Positions 1 through 8,467 of a DNA stretch of 64,000 nucleotides are shown here, in pieces. The DNA is taken from NCBI GenBank assembly GCA_005239175.1, contig SOPS01000001.1:1-64000 (forward strand), written 5' to 3'. Made by a program: the position numbers and the translations under genes. Position 1 is the first letter of the stretch. Every line of letters begins with the position of its first letter. The notes under the pieces were generated by a model. It was not told the DNA's origin. It did not search any database and saw only the letters and a list, made by a program, of their open reading frames with translations. The stretch is from a halophilic archaeon SHRA6 (GTDB taxonomy: Archaea; Halobacteriota; Halobacteria; Halobacteriales; Haloferacaceae).

Positions 1-813
1 AACCGGAATGTGTGCCTCTCGAAAGAGAGGCGGGTGGCGGGTGCTTCACGATCGAAGCACACCAAATGTCGTATCCAATTATGGTATATTGCATGGTCCG
101 TTGGATCGGGTCACCGGAATGGTGACTATCAGCGTAGTGCTGAGTGGTCACGAGTATTCGGGTGGCACCGATCCAGTATGGCTCACATCAGATTGCCTCG
201 TGTACGGCGTACCGCAGGGGGGCAATCCTCATTCCTTCTGGGTCTGAACGAAACCGATCAGGGTGTATAAACCCGTTGAATCGATTCGCCCACGGACAAA
301 CCGTGGCGACCCGCGACTTCGAGCCGAGTTGAACGGCCCGAGACCGCGTTGCGTTCTTCGCATTCATTTTGAGGAGAGGGTCGTACTTAACGTCGTTGAT
401 CTCACCCGATCGTCGAAAAACAATGACCAATTGCTGTGAATATAGAAACATATGTCTGGTTATCGCATGATAACTGGACACACATCGATCGGCCCGAGGA
501 TGGCAGTAGCGACAAAACACGATCGACGATCGTACGTCCTTAGCCGGTTCGGACGACTGCAACGTCACCCCCCGCGATAGTAGCGTTTGAAATTATAGTA
601 GCGTTTGCAATTATGTTCCCACTGCTGTTCAGAAACTGCCTGTTCAGCCGCTCTCGAACCGGATGTGGTACGATCCGTTGTAAAGCGTTGCAAACGCTAC
701 AATAGCTCACTGCTCACGACACCGCATTTGATTTGGCAATGAAATCCGCAACGACTCGGTTTTACGGACTTCGAGAAGATCGCTTTCTAAATCACGATCG
801 GCACACCCTGTGA
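1..813. other. Gene-free leading region with hairpins
   Basis: I see no convincing protein gene here; the open frames lack recognisable composition. The stretch holds perfect hairpins at 14-31 (7-bp stem, GAAA loop), 41-60 (7-bp stem), 110-126 (6-bp stem) and 191-227 (7-bp outer stem enclosing a GTAC/GTAC inner stem at 202-212). It also holds a repeated motif at 577-612 and 689-704. It could contain an uncharacterised structured RNA or the end of a gene lying outside the window. I recognise no known RNA family. Confidence 0.5.
577..612 (+). repeat. Two direct copies of an 18-bp motif (inverted third copy at 689-704)
   Basis: The unit ATAGTAGCGTTTGMAATT occurs twice head to tail at 577-594 and 595-612, with one difference. 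An inverted partial copy lies at 689-704. The direct-plus-inverted arrangement about 200 bp upstream of the next gene fits a regulator binding site, but no regulator is identified. Confidence 0.6.
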
Positions 814-843
814 ATGACAATATTTGTCATATTACACTCAACG

Positions 844-851
844 TTTATATT
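844..851 (+). promoter_or_regulatory. Probable TATA box for the gene at 874
   Basis: TTTATATT lies 23-30 bp before the GTG at 874, the usual spacing for a leaderless haloarchaeal transcript. Just upstream, 814-830 is a palindrome with 7-bp arms (ATGACAA, then TAT, then TTGTCAT) that could be an operator. Confidence 0.45.
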
Positions 852-873
852 GGTACACGAGTATACTCAGGTA

Positions 874-1518
874 GTGGCATCCCGACAGGGCGGTCCAAGC
901 GTCGAAGAGATGCTCGGGATCGGTTCGCTCCCCGAGCCGGAAGCGTACGCGGCCACGGTCCAGCGGTCGGCCGTTGAACCACAACCACAGTCTCCAGCGA
1001 AGAACCGGACGCCGGAGGATCCCCCAATCAGAGACCCGTCTCGATACGCACAGACGGACCACCTCCGCGATCGCCTGACCCAACCGGGGCGATATATTTC
1101 GCTCCCGATCATTTCTCGAGCGATCGAAACTGGTCAGCTTCGGTGGAACTCCTCGGACGGCTGGCGATTCGTCCTCACACGAGACGGCGTTGAGTTTGTC
1201 GTCGTCGTCACAGACACCGAAACCCGATCGCCAGTTGTGGTCACCGGCTGGACCGAGGTTGTCGACGACGATGTGGCGGGACGATCGCCACAGTGGACGG
1301 ACACAGATATCGAGACGATCAAGCTCCGCTCAGCGTTGAGTAGACACCGTGAGGCGCTCGTCCCCGATCAGATTCAGCCACGAGCAGTCTGTGAGCCGTT
1401 TCGGATTGGGCGACATTCGGTGACGACCGAACCCGGCTGTCGAGACGTCGTCTGCACTGACTGTGGCGGGCGGTTCCGGTCGAAATCACACCTCTGTGAG
1501 TTTCCCTGTTCGCGGTAG
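874..1518 (+). CDS. Conserved-looking haloarchaeal protein with C-terminal zinc-finger-like cysteines
   Basis: I do not recognise this family. The frame is open from an ATG at 814, but that ATG sits inside a palindrome upstream of a TATA box at 844-851. I therefore prefer the GTG at 874 (214 residues); the ATG at 910 is also possible. The N-terminal part is proline and glutamine rich. The middle looks like a compact alpha/beta domain containing FVVVVTDTE. The C-terminus has cysteines in a CTDC motif followed by Cys-x4-Cys near the end, suggesting a small metal site. It stands alone, convergent with the acyl-CoA dehydrogenase gene, and no function can be assigned. Confidence 0.6.
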   Translation: MASRQGGPSVEEMLGIGSLPEPEAYAATVQRSAVEPQPQSPAKNRTPEDPPIRDPSRYAQTDHLRDRLTQPGRYISLPIISRAIETGQLRWNSSDGWRFVLTRDGVEFVVVVTDTETRSPVVVTGWTEVVDDDVAGRSPQWTDTDIETIKLRSALSRHREALVPDQIQPRAVCEPFRIGRHSVTTEPGCRDVVCTDCGGRFRSKSHLCEFPCSR

Positions 1519-1528
1519 CCGAGCGTCC

Positions 1529-2698
1529 TCACTCGAACGCAGCAATCCCTGTCAAGTCGTGCCCAAGAATCAATGAGTGGATGTCGTGGGTTCCTTCGTA
1601 GGTGTACACGGTCTCCATATTGCTCATGTGTCGCATCGGAGAGTAATCGGCCGTGATCCCGTTCCCACCGAGTATCTCACGGGCGATCCGAGATTGGTCT
1701 CGAGCCATTCGGACGTTATTTCGTTTTGCCATTGAGACCTGTTGTGGACGGAGTCTGCCTTCTGATTTGAGTTCGGCCAACCGGTAGGCCAATAGCTGTG
1801 CAGTCGTGATCTGTGTCGCCATCTCCGCGAGCTTTTCTTGTTGGAGTTGGAATCGCGCGATCGGCCCGCCAAACTGCTCGCGGTCGAGGGCGTACTCCCT
1901 TGCGGTCTCAAAACAGTCACGTGCAGCACCGACCGCTCCCCAGGCAATGCCATATCGCGCCTGTGTGAGACACGACAGCGGCCCTTTCATGCCGCTGACG
2001 CCGGGGAGCACGTTCGATTCGGGGACGAACACATTCTGGAGGCTGATTTCGCCGGTGATCGACGCCCGAAGCGAGAGCTTCTCGTGAATCTCATTCGTCG
2101 TCACGCCATCGCGATCGGTTTCGACGAGGAATCCACGGACTGGCGATTCGTCCGCGGATTGATCGCGCGCCCAGACAACTGCCACGTCAGCGATCGGTGC
2201 GTTCGTGATCCACGTTTTTGCGCCGTTGAGCACGTAGCCGTCGCCGTCGCGATCGGCTTCAGCGTGTGTGTCCATACCAGCTGGGTTCGACCCATGCTCG
2301 GGTTCGGTCAGCCCGAAACAGCCGACGGCTTCGCCACGGCCAAGCTTCGGTAACCACTGCTCACGCTGTGACTCAGACCCGTACGCGTGGATCGGATACA
2401 TCACGAGCGCGCCCTGGACGCTCGCCATGGATCGAAGCCCCGAATCGCCGGCTTCTAGCTCTTGCATGAGCAGCCCGTATGCGGTTTCGCTCAGCCCGGG
2501 GAGCCCGTAGCCATCCAGATTCGGTGCGTAGAATCCAAGCTCACCGAGTTTCGGAATGATATCCGTTGGGAACGTCCCGTCGATGTAGTGCTCGCCGACG
2601 ATCGGTTTGTACTCGGATTCGACGAACTCCCGCGCCGTGTCCCGGACCATCCGCTCTTCTTCATCGAGGTCCGCCTCGAGATCCACATAGTCGAGCAT
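1529..2698 (-). CDS. Acyl-CoA dehydrogenase, glutaryl-CoA dehydrogenase-like
   Basis: This is a 389-residue FAD-dependent acyl-CoA dehydrogenase with the three usual domains: N-terminal helices, a middle beta domain with CFGLTEPEHGS and KTWITN, and a C-terminal helical domain. The tail contains YEGTHDIHSLILG; the Glu near residue 368 is at the catalytic-base position. The tail pattern most resembles glutaryl-CoA dehydrogenases, but substrate specificity cannot be fixed from sequence. I chose the ATG at 2698 because the frame upstream of it (to 2773) runs into a tandem repeat and has no family resemblance. The gene lies downstream of the helicase on the same strand, separated by that repeat. 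It probably works in fatty acid or amino acid degradation together with the hydroxyacyl-CoA dehydrogenase fusion at 34.4-36.4 kb. Confidence 0.9.
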   Translation of the reverse strand: MLDYVDLEADLDEEERMVRDTAREFVESEYKPIVGEHYIDGTFPTDIIPKLGELGFYAPNLDGYGLPGLSETAYGLLMQELEAGDSGLRSMASVQGALVMYPIHAYGSESQREQWLPKLGRGEAVGCFGLTEPEHGSNPAGMDTHAEADRDGDGYVLNGAKTWITNAPIADVAVVWARDQSADESPVRGFLVETDRDGVTTNEIHEKLSLRASITGEISLQNVFVPESNVLPGVSGMKGPLSCLTQARYGIAWGAVGAARDCFETAREYALDREQFGGPIARFQLQQEKLAEMATQITTAQLLAYRLAELKSEGRLRPQQVSMAKRNNVRMARDQSRIAREILGGNGITADYSPMRHMSNMETVYTYEGTHDIHSLILGHDLTGIAAFE

Positions 2699-2725
2699 TA
2701 CGAATGAGTTCGATCGATGCGGGCT

Positions 2726-2817
2726 AATACCTTCTGTTGGTCTGCCCCAATACCTTCTGTTGGTCTGCCCCAATACCTTCTGTTGATCAGTCCCAATACC
2801 TTCTGTTGATCAGTCCC
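2726..2817 (-). repeat. Four tandem 23-bp units spanning the stop of the helicase gene
   Basis: Units lie at 2726-2748, 2749-2771, 2772-2794 and 2795-2817. The two units nearest the helicase are identical to each other, as are the two far ones; the two types differ at a few positions. The last unit (2795-2817) contains the helicase stop codon (2810-2812), so the array looks like repeated duplication of the gene's 3' end. Confidence 0.95.
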
Positions 2818-5683
2818 AAAACGACTGCGTTCGCGCGTATTGGCGTTCTTGTTTCAGGATGTCACGGTAGAATTCGTCTTCATCCTCGCGGAGCTTTCCA
2901 ATGATGCGAGCGGCGTTGTGTGGGCCGACACCGCGTGCGGCCATCGCGATCACCGCGGTTTTGCCGTGGCTTTGAACAAGACTGGCCGATCGGTGCGCTC
3001 GGCGGGTCATCTTCTCCTGTTCGGCATCTTTCTGCGTTGCGTTGACTGCACTCACGACCTCGTCAGCCCACGGATTCAACGCCGCAATACGAGTCGACTC
3101 ACAGTGCGGACATCGCGGCTGGTCACGGATTCGACGCACCTTGGTTCGCCGCTCGTACTCTCCGCAGTGCAGACAAAACAGTAACATCCGATCGTTTTTG
3201 ATTCGATCTCGCACGGTTTCGATAACGCTCGCGTCGGCGTTTTCTGGAACCAACAGCTCTCGACCGGCCGATCGGCCGTCTGTCCCGATCGGCGTTTCCC
3301 CGCGAGCGGTTTCGATCGCAATTTCGTCCGTCTGTATCGCCGAAAGCACGTCAGCGGTTCTGTCGACGTCCAGATCTCGGTGGAATATCTCCCGAACAGC
3401 TTCGTCGTACACTGGGGTGTCTTTGAGCGCAGCCACGAGTCGATCGCCGCCGAAGCGCTTCGATCCCTGGTAGCGCTTGAGCGACCCGAACTTGGCAGCG
3501 ACCTGTGCGAGGGTGAACTTCAGCGAATCCGATCGCTTCAATGCGAGCTCAAGATACGTCTCAAGATGATCTGGGTCTGTCGTCTCCAGAATTTCGATGA
3601 AGGCTCCTGGGCCGACCCCACCTGGGACTTCGAAGCTGATCCGGTAGGGATCGACCTCCATCGCGACTGACGAGCCAGTCTGTTGGCCAACCAGCGCCGA
3701 CAGCAAGCGCCCGAGCGTCTCGTTGATCTCGTGGCCGAATGCGGCGTTCAGCCGAACCGTCCGCCCGTAGCTTTCGACGACGATCCGATCGTCTGTCGGG
3801 ACCGGATGACCCGCCTCGACGTGCCGTTCAATCGGTTTGAGCGCCTCCTCGATGGCATACTCACCTACTGGATATCGATGTCGAAGTTCCCGACCGATCG
3901 CGGCCCGCGAGCCACCAGCCTCGAACTGTGGTCCAACGGTCCCGCGGATTTCGCCGACTTCACCTGCAACGGCCGCAGGGACGGGAATCTCCTGACCGAC
4001 CCACGATGGCACCTCCCCGCCCGGGTCTTCGATCGGGGAAACGTTTACGCGCGTCTCCTCGTCGTCAATGTCGTTGATGCGCCACATCTCGCCGCGCTGG
4101 ATGAATACCTCCCCGGGCTCGGCGAAGTTGACGACAAAGCGCTCATCGAGGGTTCCGATCTGGGTCCGCGAAGACATGTCGTGCACCTCGTAGTTTTCCT
4201 CGTCAGGGATCATCGAGAGATTGGCGTAGAAGTACTGCCAGGTTCCGCCGGATTTTTCGAGCCGATCGTGCTCCTCGTCGACCCACACGAGCCGGTTGCC
4301 GCGAAGCTCGTCGATCACCGCGTCGAACGCCTCGGTTGTGAGGTCACGAAACGGGTAGGCACTCGTCACGAGCCGGTACGCATCCCGGATCGATACGTCA
4401 CCGACGTCCATCACGAGCCCAACAAGCTGGTTCGCCACGACGTCGAGGCTGCCGTGATGGATGCCGGCGGGTTCGACCGCGCCGCTGACTGCGCGTCGGG
4501 CGATCGCGATCGACTCGAGGGTGTCGTCCGGCGAGCCAGTGATGATCGTCCCGTGTGAGACTCGATCGTGGCTGTGGCCTGCCCGGCCGACACGCTGGAG
4601 CAGCCGAGCGACCTCCCGTGGACTCCCGTACTGGACGACGTGATCGACCCGCCCGACGTCGATCCCAAGTTCCATCGAGGACGTACACACGAGCGCGTCC
4701 AACGCACCGGATTTGAATCGATCTTCGACGTCGATTCGTGCGTCCTTTGCGAGGCTGCCGTGGTGGACCTCGATCGGCAGCGAGAGCGATTTGAACCGCG
4801 AGCCAAGCGCCTCAGCGGTCTGTCTCGTGTTCACGAAGATGAGGACTGATTCATGGTCGACCACGATGTCCCTGATCGCGCGGACGTGGCTGGCCATCTC
4901 GGGACTAGTTGCGAGTTCACCGGCCAGCGCCTCGTCGTCAGTTGTGATCTCCGGCTGGACGACATCGAATGCCACTCGGCTCCCAACGTCGACTTCGACG
5001 ATTTCGAACCCGCGATCGGCGCTCGGTGATGGACGGGATTCACCCTGATAGCCGGTGAGAAAGCGGCCAACTTCTGTTGGGTCACCGACGGTCGCAGATA
5101 GCCCGATGCGCTGGAACGAGCCAGCTACGACGCGGAGTCGCTCCAGTCCGATCGTCAACTGTGCGCCGCGTTTTGATGCCGCAAGCTCGTGTACTTCGTC
5201 GACGATCACGTGTTCGACGTCCGAGAGTGCCGATCGGAGCCTCTTGCCGGTCAACATCGCTTGTAGAGTCTCAGGTGTCGTCACGAGCACGTCAGGGGGG
5301 TCTTCGGCCTGCTTTCGGCGCTGGTACTGCGTGGTGTCCCCGTGGCGAACGTCGATATCGATATCTAGGTACTCGCCCCACCAGTCGAGGCGCTCGCGCA
5401 TATCACGGTTGAGCGCTCGAAGTGGTGTGATATACAGCGCAGAGATCCCCTCGGTTGTCTCGTGTTCGACGATCGAGTTGAACACCGGGAGCATCGCGGT
5501 TTCGGTCTTGCCGGTCCCTGTCGGCGCGATGACGAGCGCGTTGGCGCCGCTCGCGATCGGCCCGATCGCCTTCCGCTGGGGATCGGTTGGGGTCGAAAAG
5601 CCACGCGCAGAAAGCGCTTCTCGGACCCGATCGCCGAGTTCAGAAAACACGTCCATTCCAGACGCCTCGGGGCCGCTACTCAT
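2810..5683 (-). CDS. lhr: Lhr-type large DEAD/DEAH-box helicase
   Basis: This is a 957-residue superfamily 2 helicase. Walker A APTGTGKTET is at about residues 53-62, the DEVH box at about 162-165, and motif III (LSAT) near 195. A helicase C domain with VGRAGHS follows. The long C-terminal half matches the Lhr family, and CxxC pairs at about 837/840 and 858/861 form a zinc ribbon. Lhr enzymes are ATP-dependent 3'-5' DNA or RNA-DNA helicases linked to repair and replication-fork restart. The ATG at 5683 begins MSSGPEASG; a second ATG nine codons on is possible, and the longer upstream frame has no helicase character. It lies downstream of the RPA operon on the same strand, which fits a DNA maintenance role. 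Its 3' end is tandemly repeated. Confidence 0.93.
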   Translation of the reverse strand: MSSGPEASGMDVFSELGDRVREALSARGFSTPTDPQRKAIGPIASGANALVIAPTGTGKTETAMLPVFNSIVEHETTEGISALYITPLRALNRDMRERLDWWGEYLDIDIDVRHGDTTQYQRRKQAEDPPDVLVTTPETLQAMLTGKRLRSALSDVEHVIVDEVHELAASKRGAQLTIGLERLRVVAGSFQRIGLSATVGDPTEVGRFLTGYQGESRPSPSADRGFEIVEVDVGSRVAFDVVQPEITTDDEALAGELATSPEMASHVRAIRDIVVDHESVLIFVNTRQTAEALGSRFKSLSLPIEVHHGSLAKDARIDVEDRFKSGALDALVCTSSMELGIDVGRVDHVVQYGSPREVARLLQRVGRAGHSHDRVSHGTIITGSPDDTLESIAIARRAVSGAVEPAGIHHGSLDVVANQLVGLVMDVGDVSIRDAYRLVTSAYPFRDLTTEAFDAVIDELRGNRLVWVDEEHDRLEKSGGTWQYFYANLSMIPDEENYEVHDMSSRTQIGTLDERFVVNFAEPGEVFIQRGEMWRINDIDDEETRVNVSPIEDPGGEVPSWVGQEIPVPAAVAGEVGEIRGTVGPQFEAGGSRAAIGRELRHRYPVGEYAIEEALKPIERHVEAGHPVPTDDRIVVESYGRTVRLNAAFGHEINETLGRLLSALVGQQTGSSVAMEVDPYRISFEVPGGVGPGAFIEILETTDPDHLETYLELALKRSDSLKFTLAQVAAKFGSLKRYQGSKRFGGDRLVAALKDTPVYDEAVREIFHRDLDVDRTADVLSAIQTDEIAIETARGETPIGTDGRSAGRELLVPENADASVIETVRDRIKNDRMLLFCLHCGEYERRTKVRRIRDQPRCPHCESTRIAALNPWADEVVSAVNATQKDAEQEKMTRRAHRSASLVQSHGKTAVIAMAARGVGPHNAARIIGKLREDEDEFYRDILKQERQYARTQSFWD

Positions 5684-5730
5684 TGTATGGTTTAGCCCTG
5701 CGAGCGGATTAAGCCCAGCGGTCGATACCA

Positions 5731-5813
5731 GTTGACGCCGGTTCGTACGTGCCGTACTGCGTGTCGTTACACCTGCTCGTACGTGTCGTGCACCGTTCTC
5801 ACACCTGTTCGTA
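5731..5813 (-). repeat. Diverged tandem repeat over the phosphoesterase stop codon
   Basis: Units of about 32-34 bp lie at 5782-5813 and 5748-5781, with a partial third at 5731-5747. On the minus strand each begins TACGARCAGGTGT or a close variant. The first copy encodes the last residues (YEQV) and the stop of the phosphoesterase. The copies differ at several positions, so this duplication is older than some others in the window. Confidence 0.75.
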
Positions 5814-6602
5814 GTCACCAAGACGTGTCCCGTCGAGCAGATACGCTTCGCCGTCGACGAGCGCCTCTGGCAGGAACGGCGAGAGAAAGCCCTGTCCAGG
5901 GACATTGATCCACGTGCCGCCCGATCGGTCGTTGAACGCAGGGAAGACGACGACCTCTGGGTCAGGCAGACTTGCCTCTCCGGTGGCTGCCGTTGTGTCG
6001 AGCTCCGCGGCGATCAATTCGCAATCGAGTCGGCCCCGAAGCCAGACGGGCGCTGTACGGGTCCCACCGACGCTGTCTTTGAGTCGAACTTCTGGGTGTT
6101 CGTGGCCCATACAGATCACCTCCGCGGACAAAACCGAGCGATCGGGCCACGTGTGACCGTGGATGAGGCCGACTGCGTCGTTGTCTGGGCCACCGATCGT
6201 TCCGCCTGAGGAGGGGTGCACAGTCACCCGTTCACGCGTCGCGTATCGGTCGGCAATCCCGCCGTCGTGGTTGCCGGTCGCGATCGACAGCGGGACCCGC
6301 GCGGTCACCGCCGAAACAAAGTCATCCAGTTCCGCTCCCTCCGCTCCGGCCGGGTTGCCAATTCGATGTCCGAGGTCACCGAGCACAATCAGTCGATCGG
6401 CCCCAGTGTCGTCGATGAGTTCTAACACCCGATCGAGCCGAACGGCTGCGTTGCTCGGCAGCTCTACTCCGCGTTCGTACCGTAGCCCGGCCTCGATACC
6501 GGCGTGATAATCCGCGATCGCAACTGCGCGCCCGTTCCCAGTATCGATCGTCGCTGCGGGTTTGTCTGGAACCGGAGAGACGCGACTTCGGACGGTAGCC
6601 AT
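5799..6602 (-). CDS. Metallophosphoesterase of the RPA operon
   Basis: This is a 267-residue calcineurin-like phosphoesterase. Metal-binding motifs appear in order: ADYHAG near residue 30, GDLG, GNHDGG, HGHTW and GHEHPE. Its start codon overlaps the stop of the RPA-associated protein gene (TGATG, 6600-6604), indicating translational coupling; the frame extends further upstream but an internal start at this overlap is much more likely. In Haloferax volcanii a phosphoesterase gene is likewise linked to an rpa operon. The likely role is phosphodiester cleavage during DNA repair or replication; the substrate is unknown. A related protein without this context occurs at 57471-58199. The end of the gene is tandemly duplicated. 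Confidence 0.88.
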   Translation of the reverse strand: MATVRSRVSPVPDKPAATIDTGNGRAVAIADYHAGIEAGLRYERGVELPSNAAVRLDRVLELIDDTGADRLIVLGDLGHRIGNPAGAEGAELDDFVSAVTARVPLSIATGNHDGGIADRYATRERVTVHPSSGGTIGGPDNDAVGLIHGHTWPDRSVLSAEVICMGHEHPEVRLKDSVGGTRTAPVWLRGRLDCELIAAELDTTAATGEASLPDPEVVVFPAFNDRSGGTWINVPGQGFLSPFLPEALVDGEAYLLDGTRLGDYEQV

Positions 6603-8467
6603 CAGATCGATTTCAGGATTCCGTCCGTTGGCTCGTAACACCGCCCGCTCAACAGCGCCTCTTCGATCGCATCGTCGACCGCTTGCTGCTCCACTCCGTG
6701 TGTTTCAGCGATTTGTGCGGTCACAGTCGATCGTGCAACCCCATCACCGTCATCGAGTTCGTCCATGAGTTCGATCGCGGCATCTTCGAGATTCACGTCG
6801 GCAGAGACATCCGCGGATTCACCGTCAGAATCTGTCTCGGAGTCGTCTGCGCCGGAATCACTGGCAGCCTCTGATGGATCACTGCTGACATCGGGTTCAG
6901 CTTCACTAGCTGAGTCGTCGGCGATCGTATCCTGAAAGTCGCCGAGTCCAGAGCTGGAGTCTGTTTCCGATTCGGCCGAGGAGTCAGCCTCCAGCTCGTC
7001 TGCGTCTGGGACATCAATATCCGCTTCACCAGCCGGATCAATCTCAGATCCGGTCGAAAACTCCGTTCCGAACTCCGATTCGACTGCCTCACGCTCCTCG
7101 TCGTCCATTTCGTACATCCCGTCGATGTCTGTTGGATCGAAATCGGATTCGGGTTCAGGTTCAGGTTCGGGTTCGGGTTCATCCACAGAACCCGCCGGAG
7201 ACGTGTCCGCGTCAGCTTCTGGTGGCTCAGTACCTGTTTCGGGAGTCTCACTGCCGGTCGAATCCGCGTTCACAGTCTCATTTGCGCTCGTCGATTCATC
7301 AGGAGTGGACACGGATTCCGCGGGGTCCACGGCTGACTCAGGGGAGTCCACTGCCGATCCAGTCGAACTGGATGACTCCATCGGACTTGGTGCGTCTGTC
7401 GATGCTGCCGAACCTGTCGATTCTGCAGCGTCCGATGGATCCGGCGATTCAGCTGTCGAGGCAGGTGCTGTCGATCCTGTTTCACTCGGCGACTCAGTCG
7501 GCTCAGCTGACGAGGCCAACTCTGCACTCATCTCTCGTTCGGATGCAGCCGTCGATTCGAACTCCGGGAGAGCGTCAGAATCGGTTGTATCTGTTGCATC
7601 TACGGTATCTGCTGCATCTACTGTGTCTCCTGCGTTTGCTGTATCCGCTGTATCAGCTGTGTCCGCACCCGCTGGCTCGGGTTCGGTTTCCGTGGCGACG
7701 CCGTGGTCAACAGCCTGATCGTCGATCGTCACGTTCGTCGACGGGAGCATACCGATCGACGTTGGGGCGGGGTCGTCCACCGAAACGTTGAGTCTCCCCA
7801 CCTCTTCGCGGTCCCCGGTGACGACCGCTAAAGCATCAACGGCCAGCTGTCGCAGCGCTTCAACGTACGCTTCGGTCGTTCCGTAGTGTTCGATCGCCCG
7901 TGGAATCCCCGCTGCTAGCGACTGCGGGGCCCCGCCTGCCGAAAGCGCCGCCTCCAGTGCGTCCCCACGGAGATCCGATTCAAGCGCTCGCTTGAAAACG
8001 GCGAGTCGATCGAGTGTCGATTTTGCGGCCGTGACAATCGCCCGATCGCGAGTCTCTGCATCGACGACTGCGAGGCTTTCAGGGCGGACTGACGTATACA
8101 CCATGTCCGAATCTTCTGGTTCGAAAGTCCGAGCCTTTCCGGTCAGCGAGACAAACGCCGGCGGCGAGGCTGTATCCAGAAACGTCTGTTCGGCCGGCTG
8201 ATACTGGCCCGCGTAGGTGACGAACGCGCCGGTCGGATCGACGACCCGCCCGCGAAGCGTTTCGTTGTTGACCCGTTCGACTTCGGTCAGCACACCGGCG
8301 ACAAAGAGCCGGTTTACCCGCGCGCCCGTGGGCGTAACGACGTAGTTCGGCGCGCGCTCTTCGTCGCTTTCGGAATACGAGAGCGTTGTATCATCGAACT
8401 CGGCTGCGAAGAGGCGGTGGGCGACCTCCCGTTGTCCTGGGCCAGAGTCTGTATCTGCACCGCTCAT
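6602..8467 (-). CDS. RPA-associated protein (RPAP, COG3390)
   Basis: This 621-residue protein has three parts. Residues 1 to about 250 form an OB-fold-containing domain (NYVVTPTGARVNRLFVAGVL and following). About 250-545 is a very acidic Ser/Thr/Glu/Asp/Ala-rich low-complexity linker with ADT and EPE runs. The last 70 residues look like a winged helix (SRSTVTAQIAETHGV is the approximate region). RPAP proteins are encoded next to RPA in euryarchaea and are thought to assist single-stranded DNA binding. The start overlaps the RPA stop (ATGA at 8464-8467) and the stop overlaps the phosphoesterase start, so the three genes are tightly coupled. The linker is long and may be an unstructured protein-interaction tether. 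Confidence 0.9.
   Translation of the reverse strand: MSGADTDSGPGQREVAHRLFAAEFDDTTLSYSESDEERAPNYVVTPTGARVNRLFVAGVLTEVERVNNETLRGRVVDPTGAFVTYAGQYQPAEQTFLDTASPPAFVSLTGKARTFEPEDSDMVYTSVRPESLAVVDAETRDRAIVTAAKSTLDRLAVFKRALESDLRGDALEAALSAGGAPQSLAAGIPRAIEHYGTTEAYVEALRQLAVDALAVVTGDREEVGRLNVSVDDPAPTSIGMLPSTNVTIDDQAVDHGVATETEPEPAGADTADTADTANAGDTVDAADTVDATDTTDSDALPEFESTAASEREMSAELASSAEPTESPSETGSTAPASTAESPDPSDAAESTGSAASTDAPSPMESSSSTGSAVDSPESAVDPAESVSTPDESTSANETVNADSTGSETPETGTEPPEADADTSPAGSVDEPEPEPEPEPESDFDPTDIDGMYEMDDEEREAVESEFGTEFSTGSEIDPAGEADIDVPDADELEADSSAESETDSSSGLGDFQDTIADDSASEAEPDVSSDPSEAASDSGADDSETDSDGESADVSADVNLEDAAIELMDELDDGDGVARSTVTAQIAETHGVEQQAVDDAIEEALLSGRCYEPTDGILKSI

Noticed and set aside
188-568. 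Minus-strand open frame of 126 codons
   Set aside because: No recognisable family or acidic haloarchaeal bias, many cysteines and arginines, and the stretch has hairpins instead.
3683-4558. Long plus-strand open frame inside the helicase gene
   Set aside because: It is the mirror of high-GC coding sequence; the helicase on the other strand has full-length motifs.
7125-7719. Repeats in the RPA-associated linker considered as a CRISPR-like or tandem DNA array
   Set aside because: The periodicity is short and irregular and reflects repeated Glu/Pro, Asp/Thr and Ser/Ala codons, with no constant spacer length.
7125-7791. Plus-strand open frames over the acidic linker of the RPA-associated protein
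   Set aside because: Low-complexity serine/valine or arginine/leucine output from the repetitive acidic linker on the opposite strand.
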